Assembly (NCBI GenBank): GCA_029060215.1
Contig: JAIDUK010000036.1
Location: forward strand, 124,001-188,000
DNA: 64,000 nucleotides
DNA from: Alistipes sp.
GTDB taxonomy: Bacteria; Bacteroidota; Bacteroidia; Bacteroidales; Rikenellaceae
Reading direction: 5' to 3'
Positions 9,411-17,170 of the stretch are shown here, piece by piece; within the stretch, counting starts at the first letter, position 1, and each line of letters opens with the position of its first letter. A program made the translations under genes and the position numbers. The notes below the pieces were generated by a model that was given only the letters and a program-made list of their open reading frames with translations, did not search any database and was not told the origin of the DNA.

Positions 9411-10427
9411 ATGGAGCATCTCTCTGAGCCGGCCGTTTCGGTCGTCATTCCGGTCTACAATCTGGAATCCTATGTAGCTTGTTGTCTGGATTCGGTCCGG
9501 CGGCAGACTTTCGCCGGTTTCGAGGCCATCGTGGTGGACGACGGTTCGACCGACGGTTCGTGGGACATCGTCCGGCGCTATGCCGACGCCGACGCTCGGA
9601 TCGTGGCGGTACACACGCAGAATCAGGGCGTTGCCCGCGCCCGCGAAACGGCCCTCTCCCGGGTCCGCGGGCGCTACGTCTGTTTCCTCGACGGCGACGA
9701 CTGGTGGGAGCCCGACATGCTGGAGCGGATGGTCGCCGCCATCGAAGAGGGCGACGGTTATGATGTTGTGTGCTGCGGATTTACGCGTGTCGCCAGCACC
9801 TACCGCACTTCGATGCCCGAACGGTTGAGCGGCGCGACGATGAATCGCGACGCTTTCCTGCAAAACATCGTGGCCCATCGTGTAATGCCCTCCTTGTGGA
9901 GCAAGATCTATCGCCGGACGTTGTTCGTCGATTCGCTGCATCATTACGTCATGCCGATGGGGCAGGATCTGCTGCTCAATCTCCAGATCGCTTGCGGGGT
10001 GTCCCGGGTCCGGGTGATAGACTATGTAGGCTACGATTATTTGCAGCGGGCCGGGTCGTCGATCCATACCAATCGCCTGACGTTCGATTATTGCAGGAGG
10101 TTCGCGGAGTGCGTGGCCGATATTTTCAGCCGGAATGCCGGGAGCCTCGATCCGCAGCAAGCCGAGTTCTTGCAGATTGTCAGCGATTTGTGGTGGTATG
10201 TCGGATATGTTTCCAAGAGCCGCAACCGTTGGGTGGGCCGCGAGGAGTTCGCAAGGCGGCTGCACGAAAAGGCCCCTCGCCATTGGCGGGCGCTGCGCTC
10301 GATATTTCCGCGCAGGCAGTTGCTGCTCTTCCGGTTGGACCGACGGCGGGCTTTGCGTCCGCTCGTTGTCATCCTCTCCACGGTGTACCGATGGGGCGAG
10401 AGTATCGAACGTCGTTTGACACGTTGA
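9411..10427 (+). CDS. Glycosyltransferase family 2
   Basis: A 338-residue GT-A type glycosyltransferase. The N-terminus has the hallmark VSVVIPVYNLESYV, then VVDDGSTDGSWDI and the metal-binding FLDGDDWW. Such enzymes transfer a sugar from a nucleotide-sugar donor to a growing surface glycan at the inner face of the membrane. It is the first of three glycosyltransferases in tandem (gap of 10 bases to the next), a typical small polysaccharide or lipooligosaccharide core cluster. Donor and acceptor cannot be read from the sequence. Confidence 0.9.
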   Translation: MEHLSEPAVSVVIPVYNLESYVACCLDSVRRQTFAGFEAIVVDDGSTDGSWDIVRRYADADARIVAVHTQNQGVARARETALSRVRGRYVCFLDGDDWWEPDMLERMVAAIEEGDGYDVVCCGFTRVASTYRTSMPERLSGATMNRDAFLQNIVAHRVMPSLWSKIYRRTLFVDSLHHYVMPMGQDLLLNLQIACGVSRVRVIDYVGYDYLQRAGSSIHTNRLTFDYCRRFAECVADIFSRNAGSLDPQQAEFLQIVSDLWWYVGYVSKSRNRWVGREEFARRLHEKAPRHWRALRSIFPRRQLLLFRLDRRRALRPLVVILSTVYRWGESIERRLTR

Positions 10428-10437
10428 AAACTGCGCC

Positions 10438-11553
10438 ATGAAACCGATTTTCCAGATTTTCGCTTCGGCGGCATGGGGCGGCGGCGAGCAGTTCGTGGCC
10501 GATCTGTCGCGGCGGCTCGTGGCCGACGGGCGGCAGGTCGTATTGATTGCCCGGCGGCCGGGAAGGGTCGTTCGCGAGCGAACGGCCGATTTGCCGGTTC
10601 CGTTTTTCCGGTTGCCGCTCAAGGGCGCCGTCGATTTGATTTCGGCTGCGGGATTGGCGTGGCTCATGTTGCGCCATCGTCCGGCGGTGGTCCATGTACA
10701 CCATTTCCGGGATGCGTTCACGGCGCTTTATGCCCGGGCGCTGGTCCGGTTGTTCGGGGTGCGCCCGCGCATCGTGCTCACGCGCCATTTGGTCCGCAAG
10801 GCCAAATCCGACCGGCTGCACCGTTGGATGTATCGGCGGCTGGACGGGCTGGCGTTCGTTTCGGAGCGGGCGCGGAGCGAGTTTTTCGCCGCAGCGCCCG
10901 GTATCGGGCGGGAGCGGACGAGCGTCATCCTCAACAGTTCGACCGAAGACCGGCTCCGGGGCGAGGCGCCCGATTTGCGGCGTCTCTACGGAGTCGCCCC
11001 CGAGGTTCCGCTGCTGCTTTTTTGCGGGCGGCTCGTCGAGGAAAAGGGGTGCGACGTTTTGTTGCGCGCCTGTGCCCGGGTGGGCCGGGGGCGGCGCTTC
11101 GCACTTTTCTTCGCCGGAACGCCCGCCGATTCGGCCTATGCGGCGAAGCTCCGTGCCTTGGCGGCGGATTTGCCCTCCGGGGTCAGGGCGGAGTTCCTCG
11201 GTTTCGTGCCGAACGCAGGGGCGCTGCTCGCGCAGGCCGATATTTCGGTGCAGCCCTCGGTCGTTGCCGAAGCGGGCGGCGGTCTGTCGGTCATCGAATC
11301 GATGCAGGCGGGTCGTGCGGTCGTCGCTTCGGACAACGGGTCGCAGCCCGAATATGCGGTTGCCGGAGTTACGGGGCTGCTGGTCCCGCCGGGCAACGAC
11401 GAGGCTTTGGCCGCGGCCTTGGTGCGGTTGATCGACGACAAGGTTTTGCGCGACGGGATGGGCGCGGCGGGGCGCCGTCATTTCGAGGAGAACCTTGCTT
11501 ACGAGCATTTTTACAGAAAATACCTTGCTTTCTATGACGGACAAACCGCTTGA
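10438..11553 (+). CDS. Glycosyltransferase family 4-like
   Basis: A 371-residue GT-B fold enzyme. The N-terminal domain starts MKPIFQIFASAAWGGGEQF, the usual GT4 glycine-rich acceptor-side loop. The C-terminal nucleotide-sugar site shows CGRLVEEKGCDVLL and the EX7E-like stretch EAGGGLSVIESMQAG near residues 278-292. The gene overlaps the next glycosyltransferase by 20 bases, which points to co-translation. The sugar specificity is unknown. Confidence 0.9.
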   Translation: MKPIFQIFASAAWGGGEQFVADLSRRLVADGRQVVLIARRPGRVVRERTADLPVPFFRLPLKGAVDLISAAGLAWLMLRHRPAVVHVHHFRDAFTALYARALVRLFGVRPRIVLTRHLVRKAKSDRLHRWMYRRLDGLAFVSERARSEFFAAAPGIGRERTSVILNSSTEDRLRGEAPDLRRLYGVAPEVPLLLFCGRLVEEKGCDVLLRACARVGRGRRFALFFAGTPADSAYAAKLRALAADLPSGVRAEFLGFVPNAGALLAQADISVQPSVVAEAGGGLSVIESMQAGRAVVASDNGSQPEYAVAGVTGLLVPPGNDEALAAALVRLIDDKVLRDGMGAAGRRHFEENLAYEHFYRKYLAFYDGQTA

Positions 11554-12694
11554 AATCGCCTACGAGGCCAAACGCATCACCCACAATGCCACGGGGTTGG
11601 GCAATTACGGCCGGACGATCGTCGAGATGCTGGTCCGGCAGGCGCCGCAGCACCGTTACCTGCTCTATACGCCCGACCCGGGGCGGGAGGAGTTGCGCAA
11701 ACGATTGCCCGAGTGCCGCCAGATCGAAATCCGCCTGCCCCGCACCCCGAAGCACGGTTTGATGAAGGCGTGGTGGCGCAGTGCGGGGGTCTGCCGCGAA
11801 CTTCCGGCCGGGGTGTCGTTGTTCCATGGGCTGGGGGCCGAGCTGCCGCGGGGCCTGCGCAAGCGGGGGATTCCGTCGGTGGTGACGATCCACGACCTGA
11901 TTTTCCTGCGTTTCCCGGCCTACTACAAGTGGTTCGACCGCAAGATTTATGCGTGGAAATATCGGGCGGCTTGTCGGCAGGCCGACCGCATCGTCGCCAT
12001 CAGCGAGGCGACCAAGCGCGACATCGTTTCGTTTTTCGGCATTGCGCCCGAAAAGATCGACGTCGTCTACCAAGGTTGCGACGAGAGTTTCAAGCGCGAG
12101 GTGACCGACGAGACGAAACGGGCCGTGCGCGAGAAATACGCTTTGCCCGAACGTTACGTGTTGAGCGTGGGAAGCATCGAGGAGCGCAAAAACCTGTTGC
12201 TGCTCGTGCAGGCTGCGGCGCGGATGGCCGAACCCATACATATCGTGGCGGTCGGCAAGCGGACGCCCTACACGGTTGAGGTCGAGCGCTTTGCCGCGGA
12301 GCACGGGCTGGCTGATCGGTTGCATCTCTACCACGATGTCCGCTTCGCCGAGCTTCCGGCTTTCTACCGCATGGCCGAGGTCTTCGTCTATCCCTCGCGC
12401 TTCGAGGGTTTCGGCATACCGATGATCGAGGCGGCTTGCTGTGGGGTGCCTGCCGTGGGGGCGGTGGGTTCCTGTCTGGAGGAAGCGGGCGGCCCCGATG
12501 CGGTCTATGTCGACCCCGACGATCCGCAGGAGCTGGCCGACAGGCTGACGGAGATCCTTGCCGACGAAGCCTTGCGCCGCCGCATGTCGGAGCGGGGCCG
12601 CGCCTATGTCGGGCGCTTCGAGCCTGAAAAGCTCGCGGCCGACATGCTGGCCGTCTACGATAAAACGATTCAGCAACAAAAAAACGAGCGATGA
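11534..12694 (+). CDS. Glycosyltransferase family 1/4 (mannosyltransferase-like)
   Basis: A 386-residue GT-B enzyme. The chosen start ATG at 11534 gives MTDKPLEIAYEAKRITHNATGLGNYGRT, where the TGLGNYGR loop is the normal N-terminal acceptor motif; an upstream in-frame ATG at 11495 would add 13 residues inside the previous gene. The donor site is visible as SVGSIEERKNLLLL and, later, YPSRFEGFGIPMIEAACCGVP with the EX7E pair. It resembles WbdA/MtfB-like alpha-mannosyltransferases, but that is only family resemblance. It is the last gene of the run; downstream comes the small-RNA region. Confidence 0.88.
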   Translation: MTDKPLEIAYEAKRITHNATGLGNYGRTIVEMLVRQAPQHRYLLYTPDPGREELRKRLPECRQIEIRLPRTPKHGLMKAWWRSAGVCRELPAGVSLFHGLGAELPRGLRKRGIPSVVTIHDLIFLRFPAYYKWFDRKIYAWKYRAACRQADRIVAISEATKRDIVSFFGIAPEKIDVVYQGCDESFKREVTDETKRAVREKYALPERYVLSVGSIEERKNLLLLVQAAARMAEPIHIVAVGKRTPYTVEVERFAAEHGLADRLHLYHDVRFAELPAFYRMAEVFVYPSRFEGFGIPMIEAACCGVPAVGAVGSCLEEAGGPDAVYVDPDDPQELADRLTEILADEALRRRMSERGRAYVGRFEPEKLAADMLAVYDKTIQQQKNER

Positions 12695-12848
12695 AACTTG
12701 TCGCTCTGCCCGAAAAGAATCGGCTGCGAGGCTGAAATATACGATTGTAAATACTTGCTAATCAGTTTTATGAAACGTTTTAGCCGATTTTTCGGTGTAG
12801 TGTATATTAAATTTTCTGAAAAAAATCTGCAAAAAATTTAATAAAAAC

Positions 12849-12879
12849 TTGCACGGTTCGATTTTTCGGCTTATCTTTG
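12849..12879 (+). promoter_or_regulatory. Promoter of a small RNA
   Basis: TTG at 12849-12851, a 20-base spacer and TATCTTTG at 12872-12879. There is no convincing coding sequence downstream, only structured RNA and a strong terminator. Confidence 0.75.
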
Positions 12880-12885
12880 CAGTGA

Positions 12886-13083
12886 AGTTTTAAGGTTCAT
12901 TTAGGTTAGTAGTTTTAGGTTGGTTGAGGAGATCGGCAGGTTGTAGCGGTTCGGCCGCTACTAAGACTTCGAGGGCGGTGCTCGTCCGAGGGGTCGAATA
13001 CCTCCGATTGATCCTCGGTTTTCGACGGGAGTGGTTCCCCGTTGAAAAAAAGGTCCGGATCGCAAGATCCCGGACCTTTTTTA
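12886..13083 (+). ncRNA. Putative structured small RNA, about 200 nt
   Basis: The stretch runs from a clear promoter to a clear terminator and has no good reading frame. The 5' part is U- and G-rich with AGGTT repeated (12893-12922). A perfect hairpin GTAGCGG-TTCGG-CCGCTAC follows at 12943-12961, then a second imperfect hairpin around CGACGGG...CCCGTTG at 13023-13043, then the terminator. Size and layout would fit a 6S-like or Bacteroidales-1-like RNA, but I could not fold or align it, so the class is left open. It sits between the glycosyltransferase run and a convergent lipoprotein gene. Confidence 0.6.
13048..13083 (+). terminator. Terminator of the small RNA, possibly bidirectional
   Basis: AGGTCCGGATC, a GCAA tetraloop, and GATCCCGGACCT with one bulged C, followed by six T. 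An A-run on the 5' side could make it work for the convergent lipoprotein gene as well. Confidence 0.85.
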
Positions 13084-13117
13084 TTGCCCCCCCCCTCGGC
13101 CGGAAGCCGGGAGCCCG

Positions 13118-13858
13118 TCAGAGCGCTGCGAGTTCTTCGCGCGAGATTTCGATGTCGATTTCGCCGTTGGCGTAGCAGGCGATTTCGTAGGGGTTGTAGT
13201 GGAAGATCATCCCCTCGGGCGTGATGCGGAAGTTGTCCGTCACGGAGATGTATTCGGGGAAGAATCCGGCGGCCGAGAGTTCCGCATCGTTGGCGGCGCC
13301 GTAGGTCCGGCAGAGCTTCGCGCGGATGAGCGCCCGCAGGGGTTTCATCTTCTCCTCGCCCAGCAGATCGGCGGCCGAGAGTTCGCAGCCGTCGGCGAGC
13401 GAATAGGTGTGGTATTCGGTCGAATACATGCCGTGGGCTCCTCCCAGATAGTTGGAGCGGTAGATCATGTAGCAGAGCAGCGAGTCGACGACCGAGCCTT
13501 CGCTTTCGACCGAAATTTCGTATTCGGCTTTCCGACCTTCCGTAGCAAAACTCTCAGGCAGAGCCAGTTGTTTGTCGGTCTGGCGCAGCGATTCGGCCAA
13601 GGCTTCGGCCGCATCGCCCTCGAAATCTTCCAGCTCGAAAAAGTAGTTGATGTTGCTTCGTTCGATGGTTCGCAGGGCTTCGGACTTGCGGGCGTTGGCG
13701 ATCGATGCGAAGCGGTAGCCCACCCGGCAGTCGTAGGTGGGTTGCACGAGGAGCGTATCGAGTACCGTGGCGTCGAAGCGGGGTTTCGCGGGACGGTCGG
13801 TGCAGGCTGCGAATGCCGCGAGGGCAAGGGCTGCAAGGAGCAGGCGGGTTGTTTTCAT
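13118..13858 (-). CDS. DUF3298/RsiV-like lipoprotein
   Basis: A 246-residue predicted lipoprotein. The N-terminus MKTTRLLLAALALAAFAAC ends in a lipobox with cysteine at residue 19. The C-terminal half contains the DUF3298 signature: MYSTEYHTYSLADG, then DLLGEE, then DNFRITPEGMIFHYNPYEIACYANG near the end. DUF3298 domains occur in RsiV and other envelope proteins; no enzymatic role is established. It converges on the small RNA and is divergent from tRNA-Glu, so it is probably a single-gene unit. Confidence 0.85.
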   Translation of the reverse strand: MKTTRLLLAALALAAFAACTDRPAKPRFDATVLDTLLVQPTYDCRVGYRFASIANARKSEALRTIERSNINYFFELEDFEGDAAEALAESLRQTDKQLALPESFATEGRKAEYEISVESEGSVVDSLLCYMIYRSNYLGGAHGMYSTEYHTYSLADGCELSAADLLGEEKMKPLRALIRAKLCRTYGAANDAELSAAGFFPEYISVTDNFRITPEGMIFHYNPYEIACYANGEIDIEISREELAAL

Positions 13859-14036
13859 AGGCGGATGGTTTTGCGGGGCTTCGGCGGCGGGGCGCAGGCC
13901 GTCCGGCTGCGTTCCGGAAATGCGGCATCGGCTTTGCTGCTCCTCGGGGCCGAAGCGTTCCCGAATGTAAATATAGACAAAAAGCGGGGAAAAATGCGGC
14001 TTGCAGCGAATTTTTTTGCAGAATTCGACTGAAAAT

Positions 14037-14067
14037 TTTGGAGTTTGCCGAATTCGCGCTATCTTTG
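14037..14067 (+). promoter_or_regulatory. Promoter of tRNA-Glu
   Basis: TTTG at 14037-14040, 19 bases, then TATCTTTG at 14060-14067, 15 bases before the tRNA 5' end. Confidence 0.75.
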
Positions 14068-14082
14068 TGCCACAAAACCGAC

Positions 14083-14154
14083 GGTGGATTCATCTAAGGG
14101 TTAGGATACATGCCTCTCACGCATGACATAGGGGTTCGAATCCCCTATCCACTA
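14083..14154 (+). tRNA. tRNA-Glu (anticodon CTC)
   Basis: A full cloverleaf of 72 nt. The acceptor arms are GGTGGAT and ATCCACT, with a G-U pair at position 1. The anticodon stem CATGC/GCATG closes the loop CTCTCAC, giving anticodon CTC. The T arm is AGGGG-TTCGAAT-CCCCT. CCA is not encoded. It is followed by a strong terminator. The last 15 bases reappear 169 bases downstream. Confidence 0.93.
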
Positions 14155-14324
14155 CGAAACTTCAGGCGGTCATATTCCAATATGGCCGCCTGAAGTTTTA
14201 TATTAGGTATGAGAACCCCGGGGTTCGGATGAACGGAGCAGCGAGGGCAGAGCGAACGAAGTTCGTTTTGCCGAGTCGCGACGTTCAAAGACAAGCGAAG
14301 CGCCGTCAATCCCCTATCCACTAC
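14139..14324 (+). repeat. Direct repeat of the tRNA-Glu 3' end (att-like)
   Basis: AATCCCCTATCCACTAC occurs at 14139-14155, inside and just past tRNA-Glu, and again at 14308-14324. The 152 bases between hold the tRNA terminator and a stretch with no gene. A second copy of a tRNA 3' end is the usual trace of site-specific integration. No integrase lies nearby, so this would be a scar. After the second copy come another hairpin and the text CGGGACAGAAACGGGACA (14381-14397), also non-coding. The 350 bases from 14155 to 14504 contain no gene that I can support. Confidence 0.6.
14157..14199 (+). terminator. Terminator after tRNA-Glu
   Basis: A very long stem, AAACTTCAGGCGG-CATATT against its complement, with one mismatch, a CC loop and four T after it. 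Confidence 0.85.
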
Positions 14325-14325
14325 T

Positions 14326-14369
14326 AAAACCTCGTAAATTTCCGATTAACAGGCAATTGCGAGGTTTTT
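14326..14369 (+). terminator. Terminator-like hairpin after the repeated tRNA end
   Basis: AAAACCTCG at 14326-14334 pairs with CGAGGTTTT at 14360-14368 over a 25-base loop, followed by T. Confidence 0.45.
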
Positions 14370-14452
14370 GCAAAACAGCCGGGACAGAAACGGGACAAAA
14401 TGAAAAACCGTCTTGCCGACCGTTGCTGAATCGTTATAGCACTCTGCGAAAC

Positions 14453-14487
14453 AAAAAAAACGAGGAGATCGTCTCCTCGTTTTTTTG
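14453..14487 (-). terminator. Bidirectional terminator downstream of tpiA
   Basis: AAAAACGAGGAGA, loop TCG, TCTCCTCGTTTTT: a perfect stem with A and T runs on both sides, just past the tpiA stop. Confidence 0.9.
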
Positions 14488-14504
14488 CGATATGCTGCGG
14501 ACCG

Positions 14505-15263
14505 CTATTTCTCGAAACCCTTGCCGATGGCGAGGAAGTCCTCGGCCTTCAGTGCGGCACCGCCGATCAGACCGCCGTCGACGTCGGCCTTGGCGAAGAT
14601 CTCGGCAGCATTCGAAGGCTTGCACGAGCCGCCGTAGAGGATGGCGCACTCGTCGGCTGCGGCGCCGAACTTGGCGGAGAGCACCTTGCGGATGTAGGCA
14701 TGGATCTCCTGTGCCTGCTCGGCCGTCGCGGTCTTGCCGGTGCCGATGGCCCAGACAGGTTCGTAGGCGATGACGAGGTTCTTGAACTGCTCGGCCGTGA
14801 GGTTGTAGACCACCTCTTCGATCTGGGCTTTCACCACATCGAAGTGCTTGCCGGCCTCGCGCTCGTCGAGGTTCTCGCCCACGCAGTAGATGGGGGTCAG
14901 ACCGTTGGCATAGGCCTGCGCCATCTTCTTGTTGAGGGTTTCGGAAGTCTCGCCGTAGTACTGGCGGCGCTCCGAGTGGCCGAGGATGACGTACTTGCAG
15001 CCCAAGGCGGCGATCATGGCGGCGGATACTTCGCCCGTGTAGGCGCCCTTCTCCTCGGCGGCGCAGTTCTGGGCGCCCAGCGCGATGCCGGAGCCCTTGA
15101 GCGCTTCGGCCACCGTCGAAAGGTGGGTGAACGGCGGGCAGACGATGAAGTCGACGCACTCGCACACTCCGCCGCGGCCGGCGGCGACGCCCTTGGCCAA
15201 CTCTACGCCCTCGGCCGGAAGCGTGTTCATCTTCCAGTTGCCGGCTACGATTTTCTTTCTCAT
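14505..15263 (-). CDS. tpiA: Triosephosphate isomerase
   Basis: A 252-residue glycolytic enzyme that interconverts dihydroxyacetone phosphate and glyceraldehyde 3-phosphate. The N-terminal GNWKMNTLP motif has the substrate-binding lysine, [11 protein letters not shown] carries the electrophilic histidine, [13 protein letters not shown] carries the catalytic glutamate, and [10 protein letters not shown] the phosphate loop. The length is typical. It lies 33 bases downstream of lysS on the same strand, so it may be co-transcribed with it; a strong bidirectional terminator closes the unit. Confidence 0.97.
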   Translation of the reverse strand: MRKKIVAGNWKMNTLPAEGVELAKGVAAGRGGVCECVDFIVCPPFTHLSTVAEALKGSGIALGAQNCAAEEKGAYTGEVSAAMIAALGCKYVILGHSERRQYYGETSETLNKKMAQAYANGLTPIYCVGENLDEREAGKHFDVVKAQIEEVVYNLTAEQFKNLVIAYEPVWAIGTGKTATAEQAQEIHAYIRKVLSAKFGAAADECAILYGGSCKPSNAAEIFAKADVDGGLIGGAALKAEDFLAIGKGFEK

Positions 15264-15296
15264 AGTTTTATCATTGATTATGAAACGATTCTTCGT

Positions 15297-17018
15297 CTAT
15301 TCCTCGCACCACTTCTTCACTTCCTCCATCGAGGGGGCTTTCAGTCCGAGTTTGTTCTTCTTGTTGAAGCCGCAGAGGTCGTTGAAGAACTTGCCGGGCG
15401 AGAGCTTGCGCAGCGATTCGACGGTCAGATAGCCCATCTTCTGGACGACGGGCACCCACTCCTCGGGCACGCCGATTTCGATGTATTTCTCTGCCGGGTC
15501 GTTCACGGGTTTCTTCTCGGGGCGCATCTGCGGGAAGAACAGGACGTCCTGAATCGAGGTCTGCCCCGTCATGAACATCGTCAGACGGTCGATGCCGATA
15601 CCCATGCCCGAGCACGAGGGCATGCCGTATTCGAGTGCGCGCACGAAATCCATGTCGATGAACATCGCTTCGTCGTCGCCCTTTTCCGAAAGACGCAGCT
15701 GCTCTTGGAAACGCTCCAGCTGGTCGATGGGGTCGTTGAGCTCCGAGTAGGCGTTGCACAGCTCCTTGCCGTTGACGAAGAGTTCGAAGCGTTCGGTCAG
15801 GTCGGGATTTTCGCGGTGGCGCTTGCACAGGGGCGACATCTCGATGGGGTAGTCGGTCACGAACGTGGGCTGGATCAGCTCTTCCTCGCAGTATTGTCCG
15901 AAGATGGCGTCGATGAGCTTGCCTTTGCCCATCGTCTCGTCGGTTTCGACGTTGAGCCGCTTGCAGGCCTCGCGCAGCTCTTCTTCGCTCTGGCCCGTGA
16001 TGTCGTAGCCCGTCTTTTCGCGGATAAGGTCGGTCATGGTCACCCGGCGGAACGGCGCCTTGAACGACACGGCCTTGCCGTCGACGGTGAGCTCGGTGGT
16101 GCCGTTGGTGGCCAGAGCCACGCGTTCGAGCATCTGCTCGGTGAACTCCATCATCCAAAGGTAGTCCTTGTAGGCTACGTAGATCTCCATGCACGTGAAC
16201 TCGGGGTTGTGCGTGCGGTCCATGCCTTCGTTGCGGAAGTTCTTGCCGAATTCGTAGACGCCGTCGAAACCGCCGACGATGAGTTTCTTCAGATAGAGCT
16301 CCGTGGCGATGCGCAGGTACAAGTCGATGTCGAGCGAGTTGTGGTGGGTGATGAACGGACGCGCCGAGGCTCCGCCCGGAATGGGCTGAAGGATGGGCGT
16401 CTCGACCTCGATGTAGCCGCGCTCGTTGAAGAATTCGCGCATCGTGGCCATGATCTTCGAGCGCTTGACGAAGGTCTCCTTGACCTGCGGATTGACTATG
16501 AGGTCGAGGTAGCGTTGGCGGTAGCGGATTTCAGGGTCGGTGAAAGCGTCGAACGTCTTGCCGTCCTTCTCCTTGACCACGGGCAGCGGCCGCACCGATT
16601 TCGACAGCACGGTGAACTTGCGGCAGTGGACCGACAGCTCGCCCGTGTTGGTGCGGAACGCGAAGCCCTCGACGCCCACGAAGTCGCCGATGTCCAACAA
16701 TTTCTTGAACACGGTGTTGTAGAGCGTCGGATCGCCCTCGGGGCAGATGTCGTCGCGGCGGATGTAGACCTGAATGCGGCCCGTGTGGTCTTGCAGCTCG
16801 AAGAACGAGGCGCTGCCCATGATGCGGCGCGACATGATGCGTCCGGCGATGCGGACTTCCTGAAAGTTGCCTTTCGCCTCGTCGTAGCCGTCGGCGATTT
16901 CGCGCGCCGTGGCCGTCACTTCGTAGCGGGCGGCGGGGTAGGGTTCGATGCCCAGCTCGCGCAGGGCCGCAAGCGACTGCCGCCGGAGCTGTTCCTGTTC
17001 ACTGAGTTCGATGGTCAT
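15297..17018 (-). CDS. lysS: Lysyl-tRNA synthetase, class II
   Basis: A 573-residue class II aminoacyl-tRNA synthetase. An N-terminal OB-fold anticodon-binding domain covers about residues 55-160 (VRIAGRIMSRRIMG, FFELQDHTGRIQVYI). Class II motif 2 is visible as FRNEGMDRTHNPEFTCMEIY and motif 3 as GIDRLTMFMTGQ. A C-terminal extension of about 75 residues after motif 3 is normal for Bacteroidetes LysRS. The ATG at 17018 is chosen because the promoter element at 17056-17063 lies just upstream; in-frame codons further up lie at or before that promoter. Confidence 0.96.
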   Translation of the reverse strand: MTIELSEQEQLRRQSLAALRELGIEPYPAARYEVTATAREIADGYDEAKGNFQEVRIAGRIMSRRIMGSASFFELQDHTGRIQVYIRRDDICPEGDPTLYNTVFKKLLDIGDFVGVEGFAFRTNTGELSVHCRKFTVLSKSVRPLPVVKEKDGKTFDAFTDPEIRYRQRYLDLIVNPQVKETFVKRSKIMATMREFFNERGYIEVETPILQPIPGGASARPFITHHNSLDIDLYLRIATELYLKKLIVGGFDGVYEFGKNFRNEGMDRTHNPEFTCMEIYVAYKDYLWMMEFTEQMLERVALATNGTTELTVDGKAVSFKAPFRRVTMTDLIREKTGYDITGQSEEELREACKRLNVETDETMGKGKLIDAIFGQYCEEELIQPTFVTDYPIEMSPLCKRHRENPDLTERFELFVNGKELCNAYSELNDPIDQLERFQEQLRLSEKGDDEAMFIDMDFVRALEYGMPSCSGMGIGIDRLTMFMTGQTSIQDVLFFPQMRPEKKPVNDPAEKYIEIGVPEEWVPVVQKMGYLTVESLRKLSPGKFFNDLCGFNKKNKLGLKAPSMEEVKKWCEE

Positions 17019-17055
17019 GCGTATGTCGTTTTTTCGTGTTGTCGGTTCAACCGTG

Positions 17056-17063
17056 CAAAAGTA
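17056..17063 (-). promoter_or_regulatory. -7 element of the lysS promoter
   Basis: On the minus strand the bases read TACTTTTG, a match to TAnnTTTG, 38 bases upstream of the lysS ATG. Confidence 0.55.
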
Positions 17064-17105
17064 ATAAAAAACAATGAAAAACCGGAGCGGATGTGCCGGA
17101 ACCGG

Positions 17106-17136
17106 GTTGCAGAATAGGGACAAATCCGTATATTTG
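17106..17136 (+). promoter_or_regulatory. Promoter of the secreted nuclease
   Basis: TTG at 17106-17108, a 20-base spacer and TATATTTG at 17129-17136, 34 bases before the ATG at 17171. Confidence 0.7.
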
Positions 17137-17170
17137 CGGCGAACGGCCTCGGGCCGGAACTGAAAAGAGA

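Noticed and set aside
12924..13175. Protein gene in the small RNA region
   Set aside because: The 83-codon frame runs through the terminator hairpin and has no family match or plausible start signal.
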